Shown here one piece after another: positions 42,789-52,148 of a DNA stretch of 64,000 bases. The notes beneath the pieces are model-generated. The model was not told the DNA's origin. It saw nothing but the letters and a program-made list of their open reading frames with translations, and ran no database searches. The stretch comes from FEN-1139 sp038207155. GTDB taxonomy: Bacteria; Myxococcota_A; Polyangia; Polyangiales; Polyangiaceae. The stretch spans positions 62,001 to 126,000 of the forward strand of contig JBBRAB010000007.1 of NCBI GenBank assembly GCA_038207155.1, written 5' to 3'. The position numbers and the translations under genes are program-made. Numbering within the stretch: position 1 is the stretch's first letter; each line of letters opens with the position of its first letter.

Positions 42789-44540
42789 TCACTCGTAGCG
42801 AATCCCTTCGATCGGTCGTAGTCGACTGGCGGCCATAGCGGGATAAATCGTGGCCACCGCAGTGATCACGAGCGAGGCGACCGCGACGAGCAGGTAGTCA
42901 CCTGCGTTTACCTCGATCGGGAGATGATCGACGTAGTACACGTCTGGACTGAGCCGAACCCCGAGAGACTTCATGCCTAGGGCAAGCGAGTAACCCGTCG
43001 CGACGCCGAACACGGTACCGATGGCGCCGATGATGAGCCCCTCGGTCATAAACAGCCATTGAATCGCCCGATCACTGGCCCCGAGCGACTTGAGGATCGC
43101 AATCTCCTTGGTTTTCTCGGTTACCAGCAGGAGCAGTGTGCAGACGATGCAAAAGCTTGCAACTGCGATGGCACTGCTGAGAATGATGAAGGTTGCGATC
43201 TTCTCAAGCAGCAGCGCACCGAATAGCTTGCGATTGAGTTGCTTCCAGTCGCGTACGTGTAGTTCGGGGCGCTTGACCGCAGCAACGCAGGCCTTGCTGA
43301 TCGTGCCCGAGTGCTCGGCATCGTCGGCGCGCACCTCGATAGCGGTCACCTTGCTGCCCAAATCGAGGAATCGCTGAGCGACGTCCAGGCGGATATAGGC
43401 GTGAGTCGCGTCGAACTCGTACATCCCACTGTAGAAGATGGCGGCCACGCGAAAGCGCCGACTTCGGGGCAAAAGACCCATCGGTCCCAGGTCACCGAGC
43501 GGAGAGACCAGCGTCACTTCCTCACCCACGAAAACCCGCAGGGATTTGGCTAGTTCACGCCCGAGAATGATCCCCGGAAACACATCGTTAGGATCTATCG
43601 ATCGAGGCTTGTTTGGGTCTTCGCCGCGCAGGCGCGCTCCGTAGTCGGGGCCCCGCAGCACGGGTTGCCCGCTGAGTCCAAGCCCAATCTCCTCGCTGGG
43701 AGGGATCCGCAGCAGCCGCTCCGGCTGCGAGAGGTAGGCGAACTGACCGAGCTCGATGTTCCGAACGAGGTCGACCACTCCGCCGATCGTCTCCGGCTCC
43801 ACGCCGCGCACCAGGACACCTGCGGTGTGCGACGAGCTCGAGGCCATGACCTCACCCGCGGCGACTGGCGTGGCCGCGAGCACCCCGGGAACAAGCCGGG
43901 TACGATCGAGGGCCTCTCGCCAATGGTCAAACCCACCGAGTTGCCCCGCCTCGATCCGAACATGAGCGTTGTTGCCCAGGATCTTCTGCTTCAGATCCGC
44001 TCCAAAGCCACCCATGATGGACGTGACAGCGCAGAGCGCCGCGCAACTCACGGCCACACCGAGGATCGACAGCAGCGAGATGACGGTTAGAAATCCGCTC
44101 TTTTGCGAGCGGACATGTCGCGCGGCAACAAACGAGGTGAACCCTCGCCGTTCGATCAGATCGAGCACGCGCGGCAGAGCCAGCCCCATGCATCCCACCA
44201 GGGCAAGCGTGCCCGACAAGACCGCGCCGACCCGGACGATCTGATGCCAGAGCACGAACGTGATGCCGCGCGGTTCGGGCAATGCGCGCGCCCACAGTCC
44301 GAGGGCGGTGACACCCATCAACCCGAGCGCGGTCAGGGCCCAGAGAGCCGCGCGTCGACTTCCGCCGCCCACGCGTCGCCAGACTACGACCAGTCCGGCC
44401 AGCACGAGTAGCACCAGCACCGACACGGCGAAAATCCGCCCACTGTCACCAAACTGGGACCAAACACGCGCCAGCCAGGAACCCGTGGCCACCTTGACGG
44501 TTCCGCGGGTCTGGGCGGCCAGCAACCAAAGGGCCGTCAT
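42789..44540 (-). CDS. Lipoprotein-releasing ABC permease (LolC/E family) with N-terminal extension
   Basis: A 583-residue permease. Residues from about 135 onward are the usual LolC/E form: FVAARHVRSQKSGFLTVISL, periplasmic domain, then three C-terminal helices with VTEKTKEIAILKSLGASDRA and TIYPAMAASRLRPIEGIRYE. Before that, about 130 additional residues hold three predicted membrane helices that E. coli LolC and LolE lack. The role of this extension is unknown. A single permease gene is present, so a LolF-like homodimer is likely. The ATG overlaps the lysS stop codon by four bases (ATGA), so the two are translated together. Confidence 0.88.
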   Translation of the reverse strand: MTALWLLAAQTRGTVKVATGSWLARVWSQFGDSGRIFAVSVLVLLVLAGLVVVWRRVGGGSRRAALWALTALGLMGVTALGLWARALPEPRGITFVLWHQIVRVGAVLSGTLALVGCMGLALPRVLDLIERRGFTSFVAARHVRSQKSGFLTVISLLSILGVAVSCAALCAVTSIMGGFGADLKQKILGNNAHVRIEAGQLGGFDHWREALDRTRLVPGVLAATPVAAGEVMASSSSHTAGVLVRGVEPETIGGVVDLVRNIELGQFAYLSQPERLLRIPPSEEIGLGLSGQPVLRGPDYGARLRGEDPNKPRSIDPNDVFPGIILGRELAKSLRVFVGEEVTLVSPLGDLGPMGLLPRSRRFRVAAIFYSGMYEFDATHAYIRLDVAQRFLDLGSKVTAIEVRADDAEHSGTISKACVAAVKRPELHVRDWKQLNRKLFGALLLEKIATFIILSSAIAVASFCIVCTLLLLVTEKTKEIAILKSLGASDRAIQWLFMTEGLIIGAIGTVFGVATGYSLALGMKSLGVRLSPDVYYVDHLPIEVNAGDYLLVAVASLVITAVATIYPAMAASRLRPIEGIRYE

Positions 44541-46258
44541 CTCTCGCTCACCTCGGGTCGTAGTAGCGGGAACGCGATCACGTCGCGGATCGAGGGCTGT
44601 CCGGTCAGCATCATCGTGAACCGGTCCACCCCGAGGCCAAAGCCTGCAGCAGGCGGCATGCCGTGCTCGAGCGCGCGGACGTAGTCCTCGTCGTAGTCCA
44701 TGGTTTCTTCGGCGCCGCCGGACTTCTTGCGAACCTGCTCGCGGAAACGCTCGGCCTGATCATCGGGGTCGTTGAGCTCACTAAACGCGTTGCAAATCTC
44801 GCGACCCTCAACGAACAGCTCGAAGCGATCCACCAGCGCTGCGTTTTTGTCTTGGCGGCGTGCCAACGGTGAGACCTCGCAAGGATACTCCGTGATGAAC
44901 ACCGGCAGACTCTTGCTGCCGTCACTCGAGCGGTAGTCCTGCGCGAGGAACGGCTCGGCGAAGTACTCGTAGGCAATGAACAAGCGCTCACCGTCGGAAT
45001 CACAGTGACGCAGGGCGCGCCGCAGGTTGCCCCAGTCAAAGGCCCGAGAGCGCGCGGAGGTGGTCGCCCACTGCTTGATGCTGGGCGCAGCAACATCCGG
45101 AGCGCCCTCATCGGGAGCAGCGAACTCCGCTAAGCGCTCAGCGAGCTCCACGGGCAGCTCAGCCTTGCTGAGCGCATTGGCAACAGCCTGACGCATCGGC
45201 AGGCGGACGAAAGGCTCGCTGAGCGAGAACTGACGCCCAGCCACCCAGCCCGCATAGACGGACGTGAGCCCACGACGTCCGAGGCCCGCGGCGAGATGCT
45301 CGTCCACCTGACGGAACAGGGCTTCAGCCATGTCCATGAGCGTGTCGTGGGTCGCGTAGGCGCAGTAAAACTCGAGCATCGTGAACTCAGGATTGTGCCG
45401 AGTACTGAGGCCTTCATTGCGATAGCAGCGACCGATTTCGTAGACCCGCTCCAGGCCACCGACGAGCAGGCGCTTGAGGTAGAGCTCAGGCGCAATGCGC
45501 AAAAAAAGCTCCAAATCAAGCGCATTGTGGTGCGTCTCAAAGGGCTTGGCGGCGGCACCACCGACCAGCGAGTGAAGCGTCGGGGTCTCCACCTCCAGAA
45601 AGTCTTCGCCGTCGAGGTAGCGCCGAAGCCCCTGCACGATCAGCGAGCGCGCCTGCATGACGGTCGCCACCTCAGGGTTGGCCACCATGTCGACGTAGCG
45701 GCGGCGATAGCGCAGATCGACGTCGGTGAGCCCGTGCCACTTGTCCGGCAGGGGTCGCATCGCCTTGGTAAGCAGGCGCAGCCCCTTCAGCTCAAGGCTG
45801 AGCTCGCCCGTCCGCGTGACCATAGGAGTGCCAGACGCCTCAACGAAGTCGGCAACGTCGAGCTCCTCAAGTCGCTCAAAGTCAGTGCCGAGCACGTCCT
45901 TTTTGGCGAACAGCTGCAGCTCTCCGCTGCCATCGCGCAATCGCAGAAATACCGCCTTGCCGAAGCCACGACGAGCCATCAATCGCCCAAACAAAACGAG
46001 CGGCTCAATCCCAAGCGCCGACACTCGCTCAACGTTGTAGCGAAGGTCGGAAGGTTCCCCTTGCAGGGCGGACTCACAACGCGCTCTCAGCGTCGCGATC
46101 GTCTGACGACTACTGGTGGTCTGATCGTTGGCAAAGGGATTGGCCCCACGCGCGCGCACCTTGGCGGCCTTGTCGCGCCGAGCGGCAACGAGTGCCTCCT
46201 CAGCGGAGTGGAACTCTGTGGACTCGGAAACCGTGCCTGGATCGTGCTGCGCGGACAT
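44537..46258 (-). CDS. lysS: Lysyl-tRNA synthetase, class II
   Basis: A 573-residue enzyme that charges tRNA-Lys. The N-terminal OB-fold anticodon-binding domain is visible (VLFGRLMARRGFGKAVFLRL, with GSGELQLF). The class II core follows with motif 2 (RCYRNEGLSTRHNPEFTMLE) and motif 3 (GFGLGVDRFTMML). The N-terminus carries about 55 additional residues rich in Ala and charged residues. The start is taken as ATG at 46258 (MSAQHDPG) because the frame further upstream is Pro/Arg-rich and unlike the family. The order prfB-lysS-lolC/E-lolD on one strand is a familiar deltaproteobacterial arrangement. The gap to prfB is 134 bases. Confidence 0.95.
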   Translation of the reverse strand: MSAQHDPGTVSESTEFHSAEEALVAARRDKAAKVRARGANPFANDQTTSSRQTIATLRARCESALQGEPSDLRYNVERVSALGIEPLVLFGRLMARRGFGKAVFLRLRDGSGELQLFAKKDVLGTDFERLEELDVADFVEASGTPMVTRTGELSLELKGLRLLTKAMRPLPDKWHGLTDVDLRYRRRYVDMVANPEVATVMQARSLIVQGLRRYLDGEDFLEVETPTLHSLVGGAAAKPFETHHNALDLELFLRIAPELYLKRLLVGGLERVYEIGRCYRNEGLSTRHNPEFTMLEFYCAYATHDTLMDMAEALFRQVDEHLAAGLGRRGLTSVYAGWVAGRQFSLSEPFVRLPMRQAVANALSKAELPVELAERLAEFAAPDEGAPDVAAPSIKQWATTSARSRAFDWGNLRRALRHCDSDGERLFIAYEYFAEPFLAQDYRSSDGSKSLPVFITEYPCEVSPLARRQDKNAALVDRFELFVEGREICNAFSELNDPDDQAERFREQVRKKSGGAEETMDYDEDYVRALEHGMPPAAGFGLGVDRFTMMLTGQPSIRDVIAFPLLRPEVSER

Positions 46259-46392
46259 AACGAGACGGGCGCATACCCCGGCCGGTGCGCCTCGTCCACC
46301 CGCGACTGAGGGTTCCCAGCGGGCTGGGCCCTCAGCGCAGGGGTTGCGGTTCGCGCGGGGCACACCGTGACAACCACGTGACCCGCCGATGT

Positions 46393-47509
46393 CTAGGCGG
46401 GCTTCAGATCAGCCGTTCGTAGCAAAAAGGCCTCGACGAAGCCATCCAGGTCGCCGTCGAGCACGCCCGCCGTGTCGCTCGTCTCATGCTCGGTGCGCAG
46501 ATCCTTGACGAGCTGGTAGGGCTGCAGGACATAGCTGCGGATCTGATTGCCCCAAGCAATTTGGCCCTTCTGGGCTTCGTAGGCGTCTTTGACCTGCTCG
46601 CGCTTCTGGAGCTCGAGTTCGTAGAGCTTGGCCTTGAGCATCTTCATCGCCATCTGGCGGTTCTGATGCTGACTTCGCTCGGCGCGACAGACGACCACCA
46701 CCCCTGAGGGCAAGTGCTTCATGCGCACAGCGGTCTCGACCTTGTTGACGTTCTGACCGCCCTTGCCGCCAGCGCGCATCGTGGTGGTCTCAAGATCGGT
46801 GTCTTTGACCTCGATATCGATCTCATCCTCCACGTCGGGAGTGATCTCTACCGCGGAAAAGCTGGTGTGGCGCCGTGCATTGGCATCAAAAGGACTGATG
46901 CGCACGAGACGATGCACGCCCATTTCCGAGCGCAGGTAGCCGTACGCATTCGGTCCCGTTACGGTGAAGCTGGCGCCATCAATTCCGGCTTCATCCCCGG
47001 GCTGGAAGTCGATCAGCTCGGTCTGGTAGCCACGCCGCTCACACCAACGCAGGTACATGCGCAGCAGCATTTCCGCCCAGTCCTTGGCCTCTGCGCCGCC
47101 GGTTCCTGGGTGAATGCTCACGATCGCGTTGGCGTGATCGACCGGACCCGAGAGCATCCGCTGCAGCTCGGAGGTTCGGACGCGCGTTTCGAGTGCCTGG
47201 GCCTGGGAGGCCGCATCACTGACGGCGTCCTCGTCGTTTTCCGTCACGCCGAGTTCAAGGTACTCGAGTGCGTTGTCCACGTCGGCGACCAGCGACTCGG
47301 CATGCGAGAGCTTCTCGGAAAGCATCGCGCGCTTACGCATCAGAACCTGCGCCTTGGCCTGGTCGTTCCAGAAGGCGGGGTCGCCAGAGAGTGAGTCGAG
47401 CTCTTCGATTTCCCGTTTGACTACCGGGACGTCAAAGAGACCCCCTTAGCGCATCGACGCGCCTTTTGAGGTCCTCAAGGTTGCCGCGGATGTCCGAAGC
47501 GATTTGCAT
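46393..47509 (-). CDS. prfB: Peptide chain release factor 2, expressed by programmed +1 frameshift
   Basis: The gene starts at ATG 47509 and reads 25 codons to an in-frame TGA (47434-47432). Skipping one base at CTT-TGA-C shifts to the frame that runs to 46393, giving 371 residues, close to E. coli RF2 (365). The shifted protein continues DVPVVKREIEELDSLSGDPA, then the normal RF2 body. It has the stop-codon recognition tripeptide SPF (VRISPFDANARR) and the catalytic GGQ (AGGKGGQNVNKVET). An annotation beginning at the internal ATG (47340) would lose the true N-terminus. RF2 releases peptides at UGA and UAA and so controls its own synthesis: low RF2 favours the frameshift. A GGGG-rich site precedes the start. 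Confidence 0.97.
47432..47446 (-). other. RF2 programmed +1 frameshift site
   Basis: On the minus strand the sequence is AGGGGGTCTCTTTGA followed by C. It holds the internal Shine-Dalgarno-like AGGGGG, the slippery CTT codon and the UGA stop with C in the next place. Spacing is the same as in E. coli prfB (AGGGGG, three bases, CTT, TGA, C). It controls the gene at 46393-47509. Confidence 0.95.
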
Positions 47510-47562
47510 GGTTGCGCCCCATTACCGCTGATCGCGGCCCCCTGCCAGCAACTCGGCGGATC

Positions 47563-48732
47563 TCAGCGCCTGCCTTGCCGAAAGTTAGCAGCCTCCGCCA
47601 AGCGCACGCCTGGCCGGCTCTCCGGCGCCGCGTTGTCGCCGTGCCTCGCTCGCTTAGCCCGTTTGCCATCGTTTCGAACGGCCGGGGCAGCGGATACCGG
47701 CGTCAGGACATCGGCATCGGCGTCCTCAGCGCCGGTCCCGACGTCTGTGTTGGCGCCGTCCGGGGCCGCGCGGCCCTGCTCCCCCGCCCCGAGGCCAAGC
47801 GCGAGCCCGGTTGTGGAGGCTCGATTAGCCGATTTGGGTTTGGCTCGGCGCGGAACCGCGGGGCTCGCTGCAGTCGCTTGCAGCGACTTGAACGCTGCTG
47901 GTCGATGCTCGCTGAACCATCCTCCCGTCAGTAAATCGAGCTGCAGCTCAGCCCCACGCAGACGGCGACGCGCGGCCGCTCCTGGTCGATTGGCGAACTC
48001 GACCGCCGCGCGGTCCCAGGCCAGCAAGAGCGAGATCACGCGCTGCTCAAGTCGCTCCCGCTCGCGAAAGCGCGCCAGCCTCAGACGCTCGAGTCCAAGC
48101 TCCTCATTGGCAAACAGCAAGCGCCCCAGCCGGAACGTCACGCTCCCCTCAAGCGCCGTGCTGACGCCGCCCGACTGCGAGAACCGATAGGGGTCGTCCA
48201 CGGTCGGCGTCAGTCGCAGGGTCTGCCCGACTTCACGCGCTACGCGAAACCGCAAGTCCGGGAGAGCTGCGCTCACCCTAGCCCGACTCGTGAGACCCTC
48301 CAGGCGCGAAAGCGCGGCATCGCTGCCCTGAGCTCGCGCGGCGGCATCGATCGCCCCACGCGCCAGTGCGATATCGAGCCAGGACACGCCCTCGGTCCCG
48401 TCGCTCGCCAGGGTGGACTCGTCCTTCGGCTCGTTTTGTCCGCGATCGGTCTCGAGCTCGTCGAGCGGAACGATCAGATTTGGGTCAAGCCCACTGGCGT
48501 CCTCGACTTCCTGCGCCACGGCCAGCCCAGGTGCGGGTCGCGTCTCCACGGGAAGGGACAGATACGCCATGACGCCAAGCGATTGGCGACCGTCAGAGAG
48601 CGTTTCGGCACTGCCGCGCGCGGAAAGCTCAAGCTCACGAACGGACTGCGCCAAACCGGGCCGCGCCGTCATCAGGCCGAACCAAACCACCAGAATCACG
48701 CGACTGCAGAACTTGGGGGAGGGGCGAGACAT
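47563..48732 (-). CDS. Unknown exported protein
   Basis: A 389-residue protein that I do not recognise. The signal peptide is VILVVWFGLMTARPGLAQS. The mature part has a beta-strand-rich segment (LSVPV-type strands, then RVAREVGQTLRLTPTVDDPY and VTFRLGRLLFANEELGLERL) and a helical run (LRLARFRERERLEQRVISLL), followed by a long, disordered, Ala/Arg-rich tail from about residue 270. It could be a periplasmic or outer-membrane protein. It lies between prfB and a gene with a repeat tract, on the same strand; 65 bases separate it from the upstream gene. No functional claim is possible. Confidence 0.65.
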   Translation of the reverse strand: MSRPSPKFCSRVILVVWFGLMTARPGLAQSVRELELSARGSAETLSDGRQSLGVMAYLSLPVETRPAPGLAVAQEVEDASGLDPNLIVPLDELETDRGQNEPKDESTLASDGTEGVSWLDIALARGAIDAAARAQGSDAALSRLEGLTSRARVSAALPDLRFRVAREVGQTLRLTPTVDDPYRFSQSGGVSTALEGSVTFRLGRLLFANEELGLERLRLARFRERERLEQRVISLLLAWDRAAVEFANRPGAAARRRLRGAELQLDLLTGGWFSEHRPAAFKSLQATAASPAVPRRAKPKSANRASTTGLALGLGAGEQGRAAPDGANTDVGTGAEDADADVLTPVSAAPAVRNDGKRAKRARHGDNAAPESRPGVRLAEAANFRQGRR

Positions 48733-48797
48733 GGCGCGCCCATCGGTGCCGGTCCTATGGGAGTTGCAGTCGCGTCAGAAAGACCGCGCCGCGAGCC

Positions 48798-49829
48798 TCA
48801 AAGCGGAGCCAGGCGCGCTGCGAGCTCAAGCCACTCGGACTCGCTCCGGCGCGAGCGCGGCTGGTAGCCAAGCCGGCGCCCGTTAGCCTCATCCACTCGC
48901 ACCTCGACCCCAACGGCGAGAGTGCGCAGCACCCCCTCGCTGCGCGCAGCGAGAGCGACTCGCAGCACGGTCCCTGGCAAGGTGAGCGGGAGGTGGAGCT
49001 CCAGCAAATCTCGCTCAAGGACAATGGTCTCGTCGCTGCGGTTTGGCCCCGTCGCAGTCGGCGTGACGCGACAGGCCAGTACGAGCAGCTCAGCATCCTG
49101 GTGCCGCTGCTGAGTCCGGGGCGACAGGCTCCAGCGGAGCTTTGGCCCTGTCGGCGTCTGCCAGAGGATCAGACAGTCGGGCAGAGGTGGCACTTCGACG
49201 ACCGGTGGCACTTCGACGACCGGTGGCACTTCGACGACCGGTGGCACTTCGACGACCGGTGGCACTTCGACGACCGGTGGCACTTCGACGACCGGTGGCA
49301 CTTCGACGACCGGCGTCGCTTGGACGACCGGTGTCGCTTGCTCGGCAATTTCGCCCGCTGGAGCAACTTCAGCGGTCACCTCTGCGCTTTGGGTCACGCG
49401 CGACGCATCCCGCTCGAGCCTGACCCGAACCTCGCGCGCGGCGGCGTGATCAGGCTCTTTGTTCAGAACTTCGTCGAGCAACACCAAGGCTCGCTTGGAG
49501 TGTCCCTGGGCAGCGTAAATCTCGGCAAGCGTCACTGTTGCGACGGGGGGAGAGGGCTTGGGCACCGTAACGTTCACTCCTCGAATCAGCTCGGCTGCAT
49601 CGGGGAGGTTCAGGCCCTGTTCAACCACACTCGCCACCAAATCTCGTGCTGCGCCAAACCATCCGCGCGCGGAACGACGTCGCTGCTCATCAGGCTCGGT
49701 CAGGCGAATGATCTCGTCCCGAAGCTCGGGCCGCGTCAGTAGCTCGGGCCGCGCTGCACCCAGCTCTCGGGCGCGCATGATGAGGGCTTCGCGAGACAAA
49801 CCGTCTAGAGTCTTCGGATCCACTGACAC
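48798..49829 (-). CDS. Unknown protein with SAP-like N-terminus, one TPR, and a VVEVPP repeat tract
   Basis: A 343-residue cytoplasmic protein. Residues about 8-45 look like a small SAP/Rho-N-type helical domain (LSREALIMRARELGAARPEL). Residues about 100-140 form one TPR-like hairpin (LAEIYAAQGHSKRALVLLDE). Residues about 165-215 are a linker made of the hexapeptide VVEVPP, repeated seven times. The C-terminal about 120 residues are beta-rich and ligand-binding-like (LPDCLILWQTPTGPKLRW, LELHLPLTLPGTVLRVALAA), perhaps related to DUF4912-type domains. I cannot assign a function. The start is the ATG at 49829. It stands 60 bases after ribF on the same strand. Confidence 0.65.
   Translation of the reverse strand: MSVDPKTLDGLSREALIMRARELGAARPELLTRPELRDEIIRLTEPDEQRRRSARGWFGAARDLVASVVEQGLNLPDAAELIRGVNVTVPKPSPPVATVTLAEIYAAQGHSKRALVLLDEVLNKEPDHAAAREVRVRLERDASRVTQSAEVTAEVAPAGEIAEQATPVVQATPVVEVPPVVEVPPVVEVPPVVEVPPVVEVPPVVEVPPVVEVPPLPDCLILWQTPTGPKLRWSLSPRTQQRHQDAELLVLACRVTPTATGPNRSDETIVLERDLLELHLPLTLPGTVLRVALAARSEGVLRTLAVGVEVRVDEANGRRLGYQPRSRRSESEWLELAARLAPL
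49189..49332. repeat. 18-bp tandem coding repeat (seven perfect copies plus one degenerate)
   Basis: The unit ggcacttcgacgaccggt (plus strand) is present in seven identical copies from 49189 to 49314, then once more with changes to 49332. On the minus strand each unit codes VVEVPP in the protein at 48798-49829. Perfect identity including synonymous sites suggests recent slippage or expansion, so copy number may vary among strains. It has no spacers and so is not a CRISPR. Confidence 0.95.
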
Positions 49830-49889
49830 GGCGCAGACTCTAGACGACGCCGGCCCCTAGGTCGAGTTGGAATCGCGGTGAAACGCAGG

Positions 49890-50864
49890 TTAGAACCAGC
49901 CTGACTCGGCCGGAACGTCAGCACGCCGCCCCAACACAACACGCGCTGCGGCTACGTCGAGCGCGATCTGCGACTTCAAGGCGTCGAGACTCTCAAACTT
50001 TTGTTCGCCACGAAGCCGCCCGAGCAGATGAAGTCGCAGTCGAGCTCCGTATAAATCCTCGGAAAAATCGAGCAGATGGGCTTCCACGGCGTGGTCAAGC
50101 CCAACGGTCGGACGCGGTCCAATGTGCACGACGCCTGGAGCCAGCGCGAGCGGCGGCTCCCCTGGGCGGAGTCGCTCGACGACGCAAACATAGACGCCGG
50201 TCGGGGGCAGCCCCTCTTGGACGTTCTCCAAGTTGGCCGTCGGAAATCCGATCGTTCTGCCGCGCGCCTGACCGTGAACCACCAAACCGCTCAGCGAATG
50301 GGGGCGACCTAGCAGCTCCTCGACCGTCTCGAGCTGACCTTGCGCGAGAGCCCCGCGGACGCGACTGCTCGAGATGACTCCCTGTTCGTCGCCGGAAAGC
50401 GCGAAGCCGTGAACCGAAAACCCAAGCGATTTACCCATCTCTGCCAGCAGTTCACTCCCGCCCAAGCGATCGCGCCCGAAGCGGAAATTCGCACCGACCA
50501 CCACGCGACGCACGCGCAGTCGGCCCACCAGCACTTGCTCGACGAACTGTTCAGCCGTCACCTCGGCGAGGGCTCGATCAAACGGCTCGACCACCACCGC
50601 GAGCTGCGGGTCGAGTCGATTGAGCAACTCGAGCTTTCGCTCGGTGGTCGTCAGTATAGGTGGACGCCGCCCGCCGAGCACCAGCGCAGGATGCGGATCG
50701 AAGGTGAGTGCCAGGGGACGCGCCCCGAGCGACCGAGCGTCCGCCACGGCGAGGGAGACCAGAGCCTGGTGGCCGCGATGGACTCCATCAAAATTACCGA
50801 TCGCCAGGACGCTCCCGGACTGCGAAGGCTCGAGGGCAGTGGAGCCAGGGTACCAGCGAGGCAT
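49890..50864 (-). CDS. ribF: Bifunctional riboflavin kinase/FAD synthetase
   Basis: A 324-residue enzyme that converts riboflavin to FMN and then FAD. The N-terminal nucleotidyltransferase domain has AIGNFDGVHRGHQALVS (HxGH-type motif) and GVISSSRVRGAL. The C-terminal riboflavin kinase domain has GRTIGFPTANL, the PTAN motif. Length is normal for RibF. The frame stays open for over 700 bases upstream, but that part is antisense to holA and of low quality, so the start is ATG at 50864 (MPRWYPG). The 157 bases to the divergent holA gene contain both promoters. ribA lies close by on the opposite strand, so FAD synthesis genes cluster here. Confidence 0.95.
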   Translation of the reverse strand: MPRWYPGSTALEPSQSGSVLAIGNFDGVHRGHQALVSLAVADARSLGARPLALTFDPHPALVLGGRRPPILTTTERKLELLNRLDPQLAVVVEPFDRALAEVTAEQFVEQVLVGRLRVRRVVVGANFRFGRDRLGGSELLAEMGKSLGFSVHGFALSGDEQGVISSSRVRGALAQGQLETVEELLGRPHSLSGLVVHGQARGRTIGFPTANLENVQEGLPPTGVYVCVVERLRPGEPPLALAPGVVHIGPRPTVGLDHAVEAHLLDFSEDLYGARLRLHLLGRLRGEQKFESLDALKSQIALDVAAARVVLGRRADVPAESGWF

Positions 50865-51021
50865 TGGGTGGCTGGGCTTACCCCCGGCAGGGGTCCACTT
50901 CCAGAGCTGACCGACGGCTGTCCGGATAAATCGGCCTACCGGCTCACAACAACTGGGTAGCACGAACCCCGGTTTGTCCGCCTTGCCCCTCGCCCATCCG
51001 GGCGCCAAACTCGCCGTCCTC

Positions 51022-52077
51022 ATGACTCCCGACGAACTCTGTGACCGCGCCTCTCGGGGCGAAGTCCCGCCGGTCACGCTGCTAGTCGGGGCGGAGGAAC
51101 ACACGCAGGCGCGCGTCCAGCGAGCGATTCGTGAGGCGACCCTGGTCGGGGGGATCCCGGGTCTGAACGACGACCAGTTCACTGCCGGGGAAACGCCGAT
51201 CGATACCGTGCTGTCAACGGTGCTCCAGATCCCGATGCTGGCGCGACGTCGCTTCGTCCTGGTGCGACAGGTCGAGCGCTGGGGTGGCAACGACTCAGCC
51301 GATGAAACCGACGCACTTGAGCGACTGATCGAGTATGCGAGCAAACCGGTCGATTCGACGGTATTGCTGCTCGCATCAACCAAGCTCGATGGTCGCAAGA
51401 AGCTCGTCACCAAGGCACGCAAGCAGGGCTGGCTCGTCACCTGCGAGCCCCTGCGGCGCGCGGCCATTCCGGGCTGGATCGCCGCCAGAGCCAAGGAGCG
51501 CGGAGCGCGTCTGGCCCCCGGCGTCGCCGATCTTCTGGTGGAGGTCACGGGGAGCGATCTGGCCGGACTCGCCGATACGATCGAGCGGTTGAGCATCTAC
51601 GTCGGTCCGGGCGGGGAGATCACGGACAAAGTGGTCGACGACTGCTTGGTGCGTGTCCGCACCGTCGAGGTCTGGGAGCTGCTCGGAGCGATCGGACGCC
51701 GGGATCTCGGGGCCGCGCTCGGAGCGCTCGACTCGGTTCTGGGCCCGAAGGGCAACGATCTCTCGCTGGTCGGACTGCTAGCCTGGTCAACCAGGCAGCT
51801 GCTCCGGTTCGAGTCCGCAATTCGCCAGGGGGCCTCCCCCGCCGAGGCTGCGGAATTCGCCGGCGCCCCGCCCTTCAAGGCTGCAGAACTGGCCGAGCAC
51901 ACGCAGCGACTCGGTCGCGCTGAGCTCGAGCGCTGGCTGGAGACCCTGGCTGAGCTGGATCTGGCGCTCAAGGGCGGCTCAAAGCGCCCGGCCAAGTCAA
52001 CCTTCGAAAAAACCGTGATGTCGCTTTGCCACGGAGGTAAGGCCAAAGCTCCACCCCGAGCGCGCCCACGGGCTTGA
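51022..52077 (+). CDS. holA: DNA polymerase III delta subunit
   Basis: A 351-residue clamp-loader subunit that opens the beta clamp. The N-terminus MTPDELCDRASRGEVPPVTL followed by LVGAEEHTQARV is typical of HolA, as are QIPMLARRRFVLVRQVERW, LEVTGSDLAGLADTIERLSI and LSLVGLLAWSTRQLLRFE. The start is put at ATG 51022 because family members begin there; a TTG at 50974 would add 16 residues. It is divergent from ribF and ends where the next reading frame begins, so ribA is probably co-transcribed. Confidence 0.88.
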   Translation: MTPDELCDRASRGEVPPVTLLVGAEEHTQARVQRAIREATLVGGIPGLNDDQFTAGETPIDTVLSTVLQIPMLARRRFVLVRQVERWGGNDSADETDALERLIEYASKPVDSTVLLLASTKLDGRKKLVTKARKQGWLVTCEPLRRAAIPGWIAARAKERGARLAPGVADLLVEVTGSDLAGLADTIERLSIYVGPGGEITDKVVDDCLVRVRTVEVWELLGAIGRRDLGAALGALDSVLGPKGNDLSLVGLLAWSTRQLLRFESAIRQGASPAEAAEFAGAPPFKAAELAEHTQRLGRAELERWLETLAELDLALKGGSKRPAKSTFEKTVMSLCHGGKAKAPPRARPRA

Positions 52078-52148
52078 CCCCCGACAAGGCCCGCTCAATA
52101 TCCCTGGTGCGCGGACTTCTAGCCGGTTTGCGCGATGGGACCCCCCCA

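Noticed and set aside
46393..47340. prfB as a truncated or broken gene starting at an internal ATG
   Set aside because: The missing N-terminus is encoded upstream and joined by a canonical RF2 frameshift site.
49189..49332. CRISPR array
   Set aside because: The 18-bp units are directly adjacent with no spacers and code a repeated hexapeptide in frame.
50865..51596. Upstream extension of the ribF frame
   Set aside because: It is antisense to holA, Ser/Arg-rich without domains, and RibF proteins begin near the ATG at 50864.
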